Source: Ostreiculturibacter nitratireducens (GTDB lineage: Bacteria; Pseudomonadota; Alphaproteobacteria; Rhodobacterales; Rhodobacteraceae). Taken from it: a DNA stretch of 64,000 bases. A model generated the notes under the pieces. The model was given only the letters and a program-made list of their open reading frames with translations, did no database searches and was not told the DNA's origin. Below are positions 18,875-28,149 of this stretch, piece by piece. Both the position numbers and the translations under genes were made by a program. The stretch's first letter is position 1; each line of letters opens with the position of its first letter. Location of the stretch: NCBI RefSeq assembly GCF_032670585.1, contig NZ_JAVQHL010000001.1, positions 124,001 through 188,000 on the forward strand. Reading direction: 5' to 3'.

Positions 18875-21800
18875 ATGCGCCTCTTCGACAACATGAAAAT
18901 CGCGGTGAAGCTGCCGCTCCTGATGATCCTGGTGGCGCTCGCGACGCTCGTCCTTACGGGCTTGTCCAGCTACAAGGACGCGCGCAGCGCGCTTCGGCAA
19001 GAGGGCGCGGCGCGGCTCGAGACGCTGGCCGAAACGCGCAGAACCGACCTGCAGGCCTGGTTCGAGAAACTCGGCTCGGATCTTCTGGTCTTCTCCGAAA
19101 GCGCGACGACGCGGCGCGCCCTAGCGGGGTTCAAGACATCATGGGAACTCTTGCCGGGTGACCCCGCGGAGGCAGTGGCGCGGCTTTACGTCACCGGAAA
19201 CGCGAGCCCCGAAGGCAGAAGGTATCTCCTCGACGACGCCGGCGACGGTTCGCAATACAGCAAGGTCCACCAGATCTATAACCAGTCCTTCGTTTCGATT
19301 TACGAGAAGTACGGCTACTACGACATCTTCCTGATCGATCCGGAAGGCAACGTCCTTTATTCGGTTTTCAAGGAAGGCGACTACGGTTCGAACCTCCTCA
19401 CCGGGCCGCTGAAGGACACCGCCTTCGCCGGAATCGTGCGCAATGCCATCGGCTCCAACGAAAGGGACCGCGTGGAATTCGCCGACTTCGAACGGTACGC
19501 GCCCTCGGGGGATGTGCCTGCGGCATTCCTTGCCACGCGCGTCGTGCACGAAGATGGCAGGCTCATGGGCGTCCTCGCCGTCCAGATCCCGGTTGCGCAG
19601 ATCGATGGGATCATGCAGCGCGCGACCGGGCTCGGACGCACGGGTGAAACCTATCTCGTCGGGCCGGACATGGTCATGCGGTCGAACCTGCGCCTTTCGG
19701 GAGAGCCCACGATCCTCGTCCGCGAGGCAGCCACGGATGCTGCTCGCGCCGCGCTGGCGGGCGCGCCTATGAGCCCGGAGACGGTGGGGATTACGGGAGA
19801 TCCGGTCGCTGCCGCGACCACGCAGGTTGTCCTTGACGGTCGGGTCTTCGGCATCGTCGTCGAACAGGCATTGTCGGAACTTTATGCACCGGCGGCAGAG
19901 CTCGCGGGGGATCTCATCCGGGATGTGCTCGTCATCATGGTCTTCGTGGGCCTGATCGGCTTCCTCCTTGCGCGGAGCCTGGCCCGTCCGATGGTGCGCG
20001 TGGGTGCAGCTATGGGCCGCATCTCCGACAAGGATTATGCGACCGACGTCCCGGGCACGGCGCGCGGCGACGAGATCGGGTACATCGCCACCACGCTCGA
20101 GAAGTTCCGGGACGCCCTCGCGGACGCGGAAGTCGCTGCGCGGGACGGTGCCTTCCGCGGGGCGGCATTCGAAGGGTCGTCGGCATCCCTGATGATGGTC
20201 GATCGCGATTTCAGGATAATCTACGCGAATTCGGCGGTGAGCCTGCTCCTCAAGGAGCGGGCCGATGGTTTCCGCAGGATGGATCCCGCCTTCGATCCTG
20301 ACAAGATCCTGGGGCAGTCGATGGATTTCTTCGACACGAAGCCGGACAGCATCCGGGGCATGATGCGGGATCCGTCGAAGTTGCCGATCCATGTCGAGAT
20401 CAAGGTGGATGAGGCGCGCCTCACTCTCGACATCAACGCGGTCACGATGAAGGAGGAGGGGCTCGTCGGTTACGTCGTCGAATGGCGCGACGTGACCGAG
20501 CAGCGCATGAACTGCGCGGTCCTCGATGCCATGGACCGCAACCAGAGCATGGCCGAATTCGACGTCAGGGGCCGCTTCGTGAGGGCCAACACCAATTTCC
20601 TCGACATGGTCGGCATTTCCGCCGAGGGCCTCGCGAACAGGATGCATGACCAGATCGTTCGTTACGATGCCGGGCTCGCGAAGGAGCGGGGCGTGGTCTG
20701 GGACCGGCTGATGACCGGTGAGTCCGTCTTCGGCCGGTTCTGGCTTGACTGCGAGGCCCGGGGTGAGGCCGCGCTCGATGGCGGCTTCACGCCGGTGAGG
20801 GACCGTTCGGGGCAGGTGCTGAAGGTCGTGCTCATGGGCGTCAACGTGACCGAGGCACAGCTTGCATTGCGCATGGCGGAAGAGGAGCGCAAGGCAATGG
20901 CCGAGGCCCAGGCCCGGGTCGTGGATTCGCTGCGCGTGGGGCTTTCCAGGCTGTCGGACGGCGATCTGACGGCGAGGATCGATCTGGAGTTCTCGACCGA
21001 ATACGAGGAACTCCGAAGCGACTTCAACGCTGCCGTCGCGCGGCTGTCGGACGCGATCCGCGCTGTCATCGACAACGCGAATTCGATCCGTAGCGAGGCG
21101 GTGGAAATCTCGAATGCCGCCGACGACCTCAGCCGGCGGACCGAGAAACAGGCGGCGACATTGGAACAGACGGCCGCGGCACTTGACGAGCTCACGTCCT
21201 CGGTCCAGTCGGCCGCCGCCGGTGCGAGCGAGGCCAACCGCGTCGTGATCGACGCGCGCGCCTCCGCGGAAGCCTCGGGCGAGGTTGTGCGCGAGGCCGT
21301 CGCGGCGATGGGCGAAATCGAAAGCTCGTCGGAAAAGATATCGAGGATCATTTCGGTGATCGACGATATCGCTTTCCAGACCAACCTCCTTGCTCTGAAT
21401 GCCGGGGTCGAAGCGGCCCGGGCTGGCGAAGCGGGCCGCGGTTTCGCGGTCGTCGCCTCGGAGGTTCGGGCTCTCGCGCAGCGCTCTTCGGAGGCGGCGC
21501 GGGAGATCAACGCGTTGATCTCCACGTCCTCCGGCCATGTGAAACGGGGCGTGGACCTCGTCGGACAGACCGGCTCGGCACTGAAAAAGATCGTGACGTC
21601 CGTCACCGACATCTCGTCGCGCGTGTCCGAGATATCCTCATCCGCGCAGGAGCAGTCGGCGGGCCTTGCAGAGATCAACATCGCGGTCAACCAGCTCGAC
21701 CAAGTGACCCAGCAGAACGCTGCGATGTTCGAGGAGACGACCGCTGCCAGCCATTCGCTGACGCGCGAGGCAGAGGCGCTGAGCGAGACGACGGCCCGGT

Positions 21801-21946
21801 TCCAGGTCGCAGGCGCAACTGTCGTGAGCTCGGAGACGTTCCCGTCGCGCGGAGACGCACCCGTTAAGGCGGCCTTGCGCTCGGTCGGAAATACCGCGCT
21901 GGCACCGGCGTCGGACGCTGCGGCGGATGACTGGGAGGATTTCTGA
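18875..21946 (+). CDS. Methyl-accepting chemotaxis protein with extracytoplasmic sensor, HAMP, two PAS domains
   Basis: This 1023-residue chemoreceptor has an N-terminal membrane helix (about 8-28), a large periplasmic sensor with Cache-like features, a second helix (about 346-366), HAMP, two PAS domains (near 430 and 548), a second HAMP-like linker, and an MCP signalling domain with the conserved tip DIAFQTNLLALNAGVEAA. It ends in DWEDF, which fits the xWxxF docking pentapeptide for CheR and CheB. Signal input could come from both the periplasm and the cytoplasm. The ATG at 18875 has GGAG five bases upstream; a GTG at 18863 is the alternative. It leads into cheB after 60 bp. Confidence 0.92.
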   Translation: MRLFDNMKIAVKLPLLMILVALATLVLTGLSSYKDARSALRQEGAARLETLAETRRTDLQAWFEKLGSDLLVFSESATTRRALAGFKTSWELLPGDPAEAVARLYVTGNASPEGRRYLLDDAGDGSQYSKVHQIYNQSFVSIYEKYGYYDIFLIDPEGNVLYSVFKEGDYGSNLLTGPLKDTAFAGIVRNAIGSNERDRVEFADFERYAPSGDVPAAFLATRVVHEDGRLMGVLAVQIPVAQIDGIMQRATGLGRTGETYLVGPDMVMRSNLRLSGEPTILVREAATDAARAALAGAPMSPETVGITGDPVAAATTQVVLDGRVFGIVVEQALSELYAPAAELAGDLIRDVLVIMVFVGLIGFLLARSLARPMVRVGAAMGRISDKDYATDVPGTARGDEIGYIATTLEKFRDALADAEVAARDGAFRGAAFEGSSASLMMVDRDFRIIYANSAVSLLLKERADGFRRMDPAFDPDKILGQSMDFFDTKPDSIRGMMRDPSKLPIHVEIKVDEARLTLDINAVTMKEEGLVGYVVEWRDVTEQRMNCAVLDAMDRNQSMAEFDVRGRFVRANTNFLDMVGISAEGLANRMHDQIVRYDAGLAKERGVVWDRLMTGESVFGRFWLDCEARGEAALDGGFTPVRDRSGQVLKVVLMGVNVTEAQLALRMAEEERKAMAEAQARVVDSLRVGLSRLSDGDLTARIDLEFSTEYEELRSDFNAAVARLSDAIRAVIDNANSIRSEAVEISNAADDLSRRTEKQAATLEQTAAALDELTSSVQSAAAGASEANRVVIDARASAEASGEVVREAVAAMGEIESSSEKISRIISVIDDIAFQTNLLALNAGVEAARAGEAGRGFAVVASEVRALAQRSSEAAREINALISTSSGHVKRGVDLVGQTGSALKKIVTSVTDISSRVSEISSSAQEQSAGLAEINIAVNQLDQVTQQNAAMFEETTAASHSLTREAEALSETTARFQVAGATVVSSETFPSRGDAPVKAALRSVGNTALAPASDAAADDWEDF

Positions 21947-22006
21947 ACGGGAGGAGATGGCTGCGGCTCTTTGCGTTTCGGACCAGTCGCAGGTGCAGGT
22001 GATGCA

Positions 22007-23056
22007 ATGAAGAAGACGCGCGTTCTGATAATCGATGATTCTGCAACGCTTCGCCGGCTGATCCGCGCCCGCCTCGACGCCGACTGCCGGATCGAGGTCG
22101 TGGGCGAGGCAGCGGACCCGTACGAAGCACGCGAAAAGATCAAGGCCCTCTCGCCCGATGTCGTGACACTTGATGTCGAGATGCCGCGAATGAATGGGTT
22201 GGAGTTCCTTGCGCGCCTGATGCGGTTGCGTCCGTTGCCGGTCGTCATGATCTCGACCGAAACACATCGAGGCAGCGCTGCGGCGATCGAGGCGCTGTCT
22301 CTCGGGGCGGTGGAATGCCTCGGGAAGCCGGCGCCCGATCGGCCAGGTAAGTTCCTGGAAGACATCGCCGACGTCCTGATTGGTGCGGCAGGGGCGCGTC
22401 TGCATTCGATGGTCAGGAGGCCGCCGCATGTGGTTTGTCCCGGTGATTTCGAATGGAATGGCCGGATCGTGCTGATCGGGGCCTCGACCGGAGGGGTCGA
22501 GGCCCTCGAGACGGTTCTGGGAGGGTTCCCGGAAAACTGCCCTCCGACGCTGATCACACAGCACATGCCGCCCGGCTTCCTTGCAAGCTTCGCCCGTCGT
22601 CTGGATCAGCACATCGCGCCACGTGTCCGGCTCGCATCCGATGGCGCGCCGCTTCTCCCCGGGAAGGTCTATCTGGCGTCGGGGGGCGAGACGCATCTGG
22701 TTGTCGCGCCCGGCTATCCACCGTGCTGCCGATTGGCCGGTGGTGACAAGCGCAGCGGGCATCGCCCCTCGGTCGATGTCCTTTTTGAAAGTGCCCTGCC
22801 GCTGGCCATGCGAACCGTCGCGGTAGTTCTGACCGGGATGGGGCGTGATGGGGCGGAAGGCATGGCGACGCTAAGGCGTGCCGGCGCGCGCTGCATAGCG
22901 CAGGATGAATCAACGTCCGTCATTTTCGGCATGCCGCGCGCCGCTCTGGAACTGGGTGGTGCGGAGATGGCGGTTCCCCTGCCATCGATCACGCAAGAGA
23001 TCCTGCGCCTGACAGGGGCAGATCGGACACGTTGCGCTGGAATGGGCAGCCAATGA
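22007..23056 (+). CDS. cheB: CheB, chemoreceptor methylesterase/deamidase
   Basis: This 349-residue protein has an N-terminal receiver domain with phospho-acceptor Asp56 in TLDVEMPRMNG, and a C-terminal methylesterase domain. The catalytic triad is visible as the serine of GASTGG, the histidine of TQHMPPGF and the aspartate of TGMGRDGAEG. It resets receptor methylation when phosphorylated by CheA. The ATG at 22007 follows AGGTGA. Its stop overlaps the cheD start as ATGA. Confidence 0.95.
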   Translation: MKKTRVLIIDDSATLRRLIRARLDADCRIEVVGEAADPYEAREKIKALSPDVVTLDVEMPRMNGLEFLARLMRLRPLPVVMISTETHRGSAAAIEALSLGAVECLGKPAPDRPGKFLEDIADVLIGAAGARLHSMVRRPPHVVCPGDFEWNGRIVLIGASTGGVEALETVLGGFPENCPPTLITQHMPPGFLASFARRLDQHIAPRVRLASDGAPLLPGKVYLASGGETHLVVAPGYPPCCRLAGGDKRSGHRPSVDVLFESALPLAMRTVAVVLTGMGRDGAEGMATLRRAGARCIAQDESTSVIFGMPRAALELGGAEMAVPLPSITQEILRLTGADRTRCAGMGSQ

Positions 23057-23583
23057 TCCTGACGGACTCTCGCGCGGGGCTCCGTCCCCGCCATATCGCG
23101 CAGGGAGAGTTCGCCGTCGGTGCGCCGGACGGCCAGGCAATCACGACCATTCTCGGGTCATGTGTCGCGACGTGTCTGCACGATCCGGGCGCGCGCGTTG
23201 GCGGTATGAACCATTTCCTGCTGCCGGATTGCTGCGTTGATGGCCTGCATCCGGCGAGCTTCGGAGTCAATGCGATGGAGCTTCTGATCAACGCTCTGAT
23301 CAAGGAGGGCGCGGTGCGCTCCCGCCTGCAGGCGAAGGTCTTCGGCGGCGCAAGGATGATTGCCGGCCTGAGCGATATCGGGACACGGAACGCAAACTTC
23401 GTCCTCGACTTCCTCCGCTGCGAGGACATCCCCTGCGTGGCGCATAGCCTTGGGGGTGCTCTGGCAAGGAGGATCATGTTCTGGCCAGGCGACGGACGCG
23501 CAAGACAAAGGCTCCTGGGTCGGACCGGGATCGTGGAAGAGCCGCCGGAACGGAGTGAGGGTAACGGAGTCGAACTCTTCTGA
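23053..23583 (+). CDS. cheD: CheD, chemoreceptor glutamine deamidase
   Basis: This 176-residue protein belongs to the CheD family. Its catalytic cysteine lies in TTILGSCVATCLHD, and the histidine in GGMNHFLLP is also conserved. CheD deamidates glutamines on chemoreceptors and can be antagonised by CheC-type proteins. The gene overlaps cheB by four bases, so the two are coupled. It is the last plus-strand che gene here and converges on the minus-strand che operon. Confidence 0.94.
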   Translation: MILTDSRAGLRPRHIAQGEFAVGAPDGQAITTILGSCVATCLHDPGARVGGMNHFLLPDCCVDGLHPASFGVNAMELLINALIKEGAVRSRLQAKVFGGARMIAGLSDIGTRNANFVLDFLRCEDIPCVAHSLGGALARRIMFWPGDGRARQRLLGRTGIVEEPPERSEGNGVELF

Positions 23584-23898
23584 CAGTGTTTGTCGCGTCG
23601 ACCACGATGGGCCTGCCGACGGCCAAACCCCAACCGGGGCTGTGTCCTCTGCCAGAATGTGAGCAAATTCAACTCTCAAGCGCGGCCCGCAACACGAGGT
23701 CGTCTCGGCATCGCATCCGTGGGGCGGACGTGCGCTTGATCGGCCCTTTCGGGACAGTTCGGAGAAGCCGCGTGTGGAGGGGGTGTGGCATGTTGCCTGG
23801 GCGACTTCGCAGTCGCTCTGGCATCGCGCAAGGGCCGTGCAAGGGGGGCTCAAGGGCCGGCCATTGGCCAGCATGCTTGATTGGAAATTCTTTGGTCG
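23584..23898. other. Non-coding interval between convergent cheD and the minus-strand che operon
   Basis: About 315 bp separate the cheD stop from the stop of the opposing 131-aa gene. Open frames here on both strands lack recognisable similarity, family-like composition or ribosome-binding sites. I see no clear intrinsic terminator, although both transcripts should end here. Confidence 0.4.
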
Positions 23899-24294
23899 TC
23901 AGAACCAGTCTATCTCGCCCCTCGGAGTGGTGATCTCGGCCCACGATCTTGGCATGGTCGGATCGAGGTTCTGAGCCAGCTCCTGCAACCTCAGCCGCGA
24001 CAAGATCGGCAAGGCGCGCAGATGGATGCCGTACGGTATCTCCCCCGACAGCGCCGCCATCAGCCTTCCGAGGTCTTCGAGAGACTGCGTGATCCTGTCG
24101 ATGCCCTGGAGCCCACGGATCGCCTCGGGATCCGTATGCTCGGCGAAGCGGCAGAGTGAGAGAGCGGTCTGGACCTCGGCGGAGATGCGGGCGAGCACTT
24201 CAAGTTCGTTGCCTATGCGGCCAGCCAACGCGGCCAAGGGCAAGTTGGGCGATTCCGACGTGATCTTGGGCGGGGCCTGCGAGGTCACGTTCAC
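23899..24294 (-). CDS. Small che-operon protein with a DxxxQ motif, candidate CheT/CheZ-like phosphatase
   Basis: This 131-residue protein is predicted to be mostly helical. It is the last gene of the STAS-cheY-cheA-cheW-cheR-cheY operon and overlaps cheY by four bases. The helix GLQGIDRITQSLEDLGRL contains Asp66-x3-Gln70, the spacing used by CheZ (Asp143/Gln147) to dephosphorylate CheY. A small last gene with a DxxxQ motif is also the pattern described for CheT of Sinorhizobium meliloti. No named domain is recognised, and overall similarity to CheZ is not evident. The function is proposed from motif plus position. Confidence 0.62.
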   Translation of the reverse strand: MNVTSQAPPKITSESPNLPLAALAGRIGNELEVLARISAEVQTALSLCRFAEHTDPEAIRGLQGIDRITQSLEDLGRLMAALSGEIPYGIHLRALPILSRLRLQELAQNLDPTMPRSWAEITTPRGEIDWF

Positions 24295-24677
24295 AGGCGC
24301 CCCACGACGGCTTCGATGCAGGCCTTGAGTTCCTGCGGCGCGAAGGGCTTCTTGATGAAGTTGTTCATCCCGAGACGTCTTCCGTTTTCGATGATGTCCC
24401 TGTCAGCGCGACCCGTTATGAGAATGAAGCCCACGCCCTTCGTGCGTGCGTCGCTGCGAAGCGCGTGGAGAAGATGCAGCCCGTCCATGCCCGGCATGTT
24501 GTAGTCCGAAAGAACGAGATGCACCGGCGCATTTCCGAGAGCCTCCAATGCGCCGGGTCCATCGCTCGCATAGCTGACCTGTCGTATGCCCATCGTATCG
24601 AGGGCCTGCGTGATGAGGCCCCGGCTGGTGGACATGTCGTCCACAACCATGACCCGTAGCTGATCCCTGAGTGCCAT
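24291..24677 (-). CDS. cheY: CheY-type single-domain response regulator (promoter-distal copy)
   Basis: This 128-residue receiver domain has the acidic pair Asp13-Asp14, phospho-acceptor Asp58 in LVLSDYNMPGMDG, the threonine in LITGRAD and the lysine in FIKKPFAP. It should take phosphate from CheA and act on the flagellar motor or as a phosphate sink. It lies 14 bp after cheR and overlaps the next gene by four bases. Of the two CheY proteins in the operon, this one keeps the more classical CheY pattern, so it is the better candidate for motor binding. Confidence 0.93.
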   Translation of the reverse strand: MALRDQLRVMVVDDMSTSRGLITQALDTMGIRQVSYASDGPGALEALGNAPVHLVLSDYNMPGMDGLHLLHALRSDARTKGVGFILITGRADRDIIENGRRLGMNNFIKKPFAPQELKACIEAVVGRL

Positions 24678-24691
24678 TCTTCATTTCCTCG

Positions 24692-25546
24692 TCAGGTTTT
24701 CGCGGTGGCCAGGCGATACGTGGTAATCCCGACTGTTTCGAAGCCCATTGCCGGCACCGTCGGTACACGTTCGGAATGGCCGACGAAGAGCCACCCGTCG
24801 GGCAACAGCGCCGCGGCGAACCGCGGCCAGAGTTTCCGTTGCGATTGCGCGTCGAAGTAGATCACCACGTTTCGGCAGAAGATCGCGTCGAAGCGGCCCT
24901 TCATCGGCCAGGCGCCGTGGAGGTTGAGTTCCCGAAAGCTGACAAGCCTTCGTGCCGCGGCGGCGATACGCATTCCTCCCGGCACGGGCTCCAGGAATTT
25001 CTGACGCAGGTTCGGTGGGATCGTTTCGCAGGCCGTGGATTCGAAGACCGCGGTCCTGCCAGTCACGATTACGACAGGATCGATGTCGGTCGCGAGAATT
25101 CGGAAATCCTGCGTGGCCACGTCGGGTGCCATGTCGAGCATGGTCATCGCGATCGAGTAGGCCTCCTGTCCCGTGGAGCAGCCCGCGGACCAGATCCGAG
25201 CGCGACCCCCTCTGCGAAGGCGGCTTATGAGAGGCGGGAGGGTCTTTTCCCTCAAGAGTTCGAAGTGGTGCGCCTCTCGGAAGAAGTGTGAGACGTTGGT
25301 CGTGAGCGACGAGATCATTCGGCGCCGTTCCTCTGCGCCTTCGGCGCTCTCGACCAGCGCGATGTAGCTTGCGTAATCCTGAAGGCTCAATGCGCGGAGC
25401 CGTTTTGCGAGGCGGGACTGGACCATGCTTGTCTTTCCCGGCGCGATCACGATCCCTGCTTCGGCATGTGCTATGGCCGCGATCGCAGCCATCTCCTGCG
25501 CGCCGGGCGCCGGCGCCACGGAATGTGGTCCGACGAGGGAAGTCAC
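24692..25546 (-). CDS. cheR: CheR, chemoreceptor methyltransferase
   Basis: This 284-residue enzyme methylates glutamates on chemoreceptors with S-adenosylmethionine. The N-terminal helical domain includes TTNVSHFFREAHHFE, and the methyltransferase domain has IWSAGCSTGQEAYSIA and FDAIFCRNVVIYFD. It overlaps cheW by four bases. The DWEDF tail of the nearby chemoreceptor offers a possible docking site. Confidence 0.95.
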   Translation of the reverse strand: MTSLVGPHSVAPAPGAQEMAAIAAIAHAEAGIVIAPGKTSMVQSRLAKRLRALSLQDYASYIALVESAEGAEERRRMISSLTTNVSHFFREAHHFELLREKTLPPLISRLRRGGRARIWSAGCSTGQEAYSIAMTMLDMAPDVATQDFRILATDIDPVVIVTGRTAVFESTACETIPPNLRQKFLEPVPGGMRIAAAARRLVSFRELNLHGAWPMKGRFDAIFCRNVVIYFDAQSQRKLWPRFAAALLPDGWLFVGHSERVPTVPAMGFETVGITTYRLATAKT

Positions 25547-26010
25547 GCGGCCTCCGATTTCTTGAACGGCAGCACAGCCCTCAGATCGAGCACCCGGATC
25601 ATTCGCCCCTCGATGATCGTCAGGGCCTGAACGAAGCTGCGCGCAGCATCGGCGGCCAGGTCCGGGGGCGGCTGAAGCACATTTCGGGGCAGGGCGAGGA
25701 TATCGGAGACCGCATCGACGAGGAGCCCCGCGGTCTGGTTCGAAACCTGCACGACGATGATGACGTTGCGGGCGTCGCCGGCCACGGGGGGCATGCCCAA
25801 TCGGGTGGAGAGGTCGACAACGGGAAGGACTGTACCGCGCAGGTTGATGACGCCGCGGATGTGAGCCGGTGCGTGGGGAAGGGGGGTCGCACGGGTCCAG
25901 CTTCGGATCTCGCGTACGGACATGATGTCCACGCTGTATTCCTGCTCGCCGAGCCGGAAGGACAGGAGTTCGACTTCTGCGGTCGACTGCGCGTTATGAT
26001 CGGGTGTCAT
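25543..26010 (-). CDS. cheW: CheW, chemotaxis coupling protein
   Basis: This 155-residue CheW-domain protein links chemoreceptors to CheA. Conserved blocks are LLSFRLGEQEYSVDIM near the start, IRGVINLRGTVLPVVDL, and GLLVDAVSDILALP. The ATG at 26010 has AGGA six bases upstream. A TTG at 26025 is open but overlaps the cheA stop and has no better site. The gene lies between cheA and cheR, with tight overlaps on the cheR side. Confidence 0.94.
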   Translation of the reverse strand: MTPDHNAQSTAEVELLSFRLGEQEYSVDIMSVREIRSWTRATPLPHAPAHIRGVINLRGTVLPVVDLSTRLGMPPVAGDARNVIIVVQVSNQTAGLLVDAVSDILALPRNVLQPPPDLAADAARSFVQALTIIEGRMIRVLDLRAVLPFKKSEAA

Positions 26011-26014
26011 CGTA

Positions 26015-28138
26015 TCATCCTGCAAGGGCCAGTCGGTTTGGTTCCGGTGCGCGTGTGCGCCCGGATGCGGTTTGCACGAGATCGGGTGGATCCAGGATCA
26101 GGGCGATCTGACCATCGCCGAGGATCGTCGCCGCTGAAATGCCCGGGATGTGGCCGTAGGCTTGCGCCAGCCCCTTGATGACCACCTGCCGCTGTTCGTG
26201 GATCGCATCCACCACGAGCGCGGCACGGCTGCCGTCTTCCAGCGCCGTGAGGAGCACGATGCCACCATCATAGCTCTCCTTCGGGGGACGGTAGCCCAAT
26301 TCCGCGCCGAGGTCGTAGAGAGAAACGAGACCGCCCCGGATTTCGATCACGTTGGTCTCAGGCCCGAGGGCGCGTATGTCCTTCATCGAGAGGCTGGCCG
26401 TCTCCACGATCGAGGAGAGCGGAACGACGAGCGTTTCGCCGGCAACGGTAACGATCATGCCGTCCAGAACGGCCAGCGTCAGCGGCAGCGACATGCTGAA
26501 GGTCGTGCCGGCGCCGGGGACGGAAGAGATGCCGATGCGGCCGCCGAGAGCGGTGATGGCGGTTTTTACCACGTCCATCCCAACACCGCGCCCGGAAAGG
26601 TTGGATATCTGGCTGGCGGTGGAGAAGCCCGGCAGGAACAGGAGGTTATCGATCTCGGCGTCGGTCAGTTGCATGTCTGGCGGGATGAGCCCCTTCGCGA
26701 CCGCGATTTCCCGCACCTTCGGCCGGTTGATTCCGGCGCCGTCGTCCCTGACCTCGATCACCACGCGGCCCGATCGGTGCTGGGCGGAAAGGGTGATCAC
26801 ACCCTCGGCCGGCTTGCCCGCCCCAATCCGCTTGGCGGGCTTTTCAAGTCCGTGGTCGACAGCGTTTCGGATCATGTGCGTCAGCGGGTCGGCGAGCCGC
26901 TCGATTACGGTCTTGTCGATTTCCGTCGCCTCGCCCTCCGTCTTCAGGCGCACTTCCTTTCCAACCGCTCCCGAGGCTTCGCGCACAATCCTTGCCATGC
27001 GCTGGAACAGGGGTTTGACGGGCTGCGCCCGGATCATCATCACGCTGTCCTGGATGTCGCGCGTGAGCATCATGAAGGCTTCAAGGCCAGTCATAACCGC
27101 CGAATTCGGTGGAAGCCCCGCTTTGGCCCCGCTCTGCGCGAGCATGGCCTGGTATATCACGAGTTCGCCGACGAGGTTCACCAGCCGGTCGATCCGGTTC
27201 AGGTCGACACGCACGGTCGCGGCCGCCTCCTGATGTGGGGGCGTGGCCAGACTTCGCCCGACGACGGTCTCCATGGGTGACGCGGGCGCTGGTTGAAGCG
27301 GGTCCGCCGTCAGCGGGATCGGCGCGGACAAGGCTTCCTGCTCGGACGGCCTCGCAGTCGGTACACGCGGCGCAGAATCCTCGACGCCGTTCAGGCGCCC
27401 GATCTTCAGCTCGCAGACATCTTCGACGAAATCGAAGACCTCGCGGATCTCGGTCTCACGCGTTTCTTCAGGCAGGCGCACCTCCCATTCAAGGTAGCTC
27501 TGCTCGGGGGCGAGCGCGTCGAGGGCTGGCAACCCCGCGAGATCGCATGTGACTGATGCCGCTCCGAGGTCTGACAGTGCGCGGAGCAGGAGGAAGGGTT
27601 CATTGCCAGAGGCGTAGAGCGCGGTTGTCGGTCGAAACCCGACCAGCCGCGCCTGAGCGAGGCAAGCTGTCGGCGGTACGTAGTCGAGGCTGATTGGCAT
27701 CGGCTGGAAGTCTACGAATTCCTCGGCATCTTCATCGGGCGAAGACCGGCCGGTGAGCGCCTCGAGGGCGCGAAGTGCCTCCTCGGCGCCTTCCGGCTCT
27801 GCCGCCCCTTCGCGGGCTGCGCGGACGTGGTCCTGAAGGAAATCAGCAGCCTGGAAGAAAAGCCGTATGGCCTCGGGTTTGACCTCCGTCCTTCCTGACC
27901 GGACATCGTCCATCACGGTTTCAAAGCGGTGGGCAAAGGCCACCAGGGCCGACAGGCCAAAGGCCCCTGCGCCCCCCTTGATTGAGTGGATGGCGCGAAA
28001 GACGACGTTGATCGTCTCTTGGTCATGTCCACCGTCGGCCATAGCGGAAAGCGCGTCCTGAAGGCTTTCGAGCAGCTCCTCGCATTCGACGAAAAACGAG
28101 GCGCGGATCTCTGCCATCGGATCATGGGATTGCGCCAT
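26015..28138 (-). CDS. cheA: CheA, chemotaxis sensor histidine kinase
   Basis: This 707-residue kinase has an N-terminal HPt domain with phospho-acceptor His51 in FRAIHSIKGGAGAFG, and a P2-like region. These are followed by dimerisation, ATPase (DPLTHMIRNAVDHGLE as N box, GRGVGMDVV as G box) and CheW-like domains. It phosphorylates the two CheY proteins and CheB. The ATG at 28138 follows GGGAGA and is chosen over an upstream open stretch of 25 codons. It lies 11 bp after the first cheY and four bases before cheW. Confidence 0.95.
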   Translation of the reverse strand: MAQSHDPMAEIRASFFVECEELLESLQDALSAMADGGHDQETINVVFRAIHSIKGGAGAFGLSALVAFAHRFETVMDDVRSGRTEVKPEAIRLFFQAADFLQDHVRAAREGAAEPEGAEEALRALEALTGRSSPDEDAEEFVDFQPMPISLDYVPPTACLAQARLVGFRPTTALYASGNEPFLLLRALSDLGAASVTCDLAGLPALDALAPEQSYLEWEVRLPEETRETEIREVFDFVEDVCELKIGRLNGVEDSAPRVPTARPSEQEALSAPIPLTADPLQPAPASPMETVVGRSLATPPHQEAAATVRVDLNRIDRLVNLVGELVIYQAMLAQSGAKAGLPPNSAVMTGLEAFMMLTRDIQDSVMMIRAQPVKPLFQRMARIVREASGAVGKEVRLKTEGEATEIDKTVIERLADPLTHMIRNAVDHGLEKPAKRIGAGKPAEGVITLSAQHRSGRVVIEVRDDGAGINRPKVREIAVAKGLIPPDMQLTDAEIDNLLFLPGFSTASQISNLSGRGVGMDVVKTAITALGGRIGISSVPGAGTTFSMSLPLTLAVLDGMIVTVAGETLVVPLSSIVETASLSMKDIRALGPETNVIEIRGGLVSLYDLGAELGYRPPKESYDGGIVLLTALEDGSRAALVVDAIHEQRQVVIKGLAQAYGHIPGISAATILGDGQIALILDPPDLVQTASGRTRAPEPNRLALAG

Positions 28139-28149
28139 CACCGTTCTCC

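Noticed and set aside
19139..21538. Long minus-strand open frame across the chemoreceptor gene
   Set aside because: The chemoreceptor has clear domains and a docking pentapeptide. The antisense frame has low-complexity Arg/Asp/Gly composition typical of shadows.
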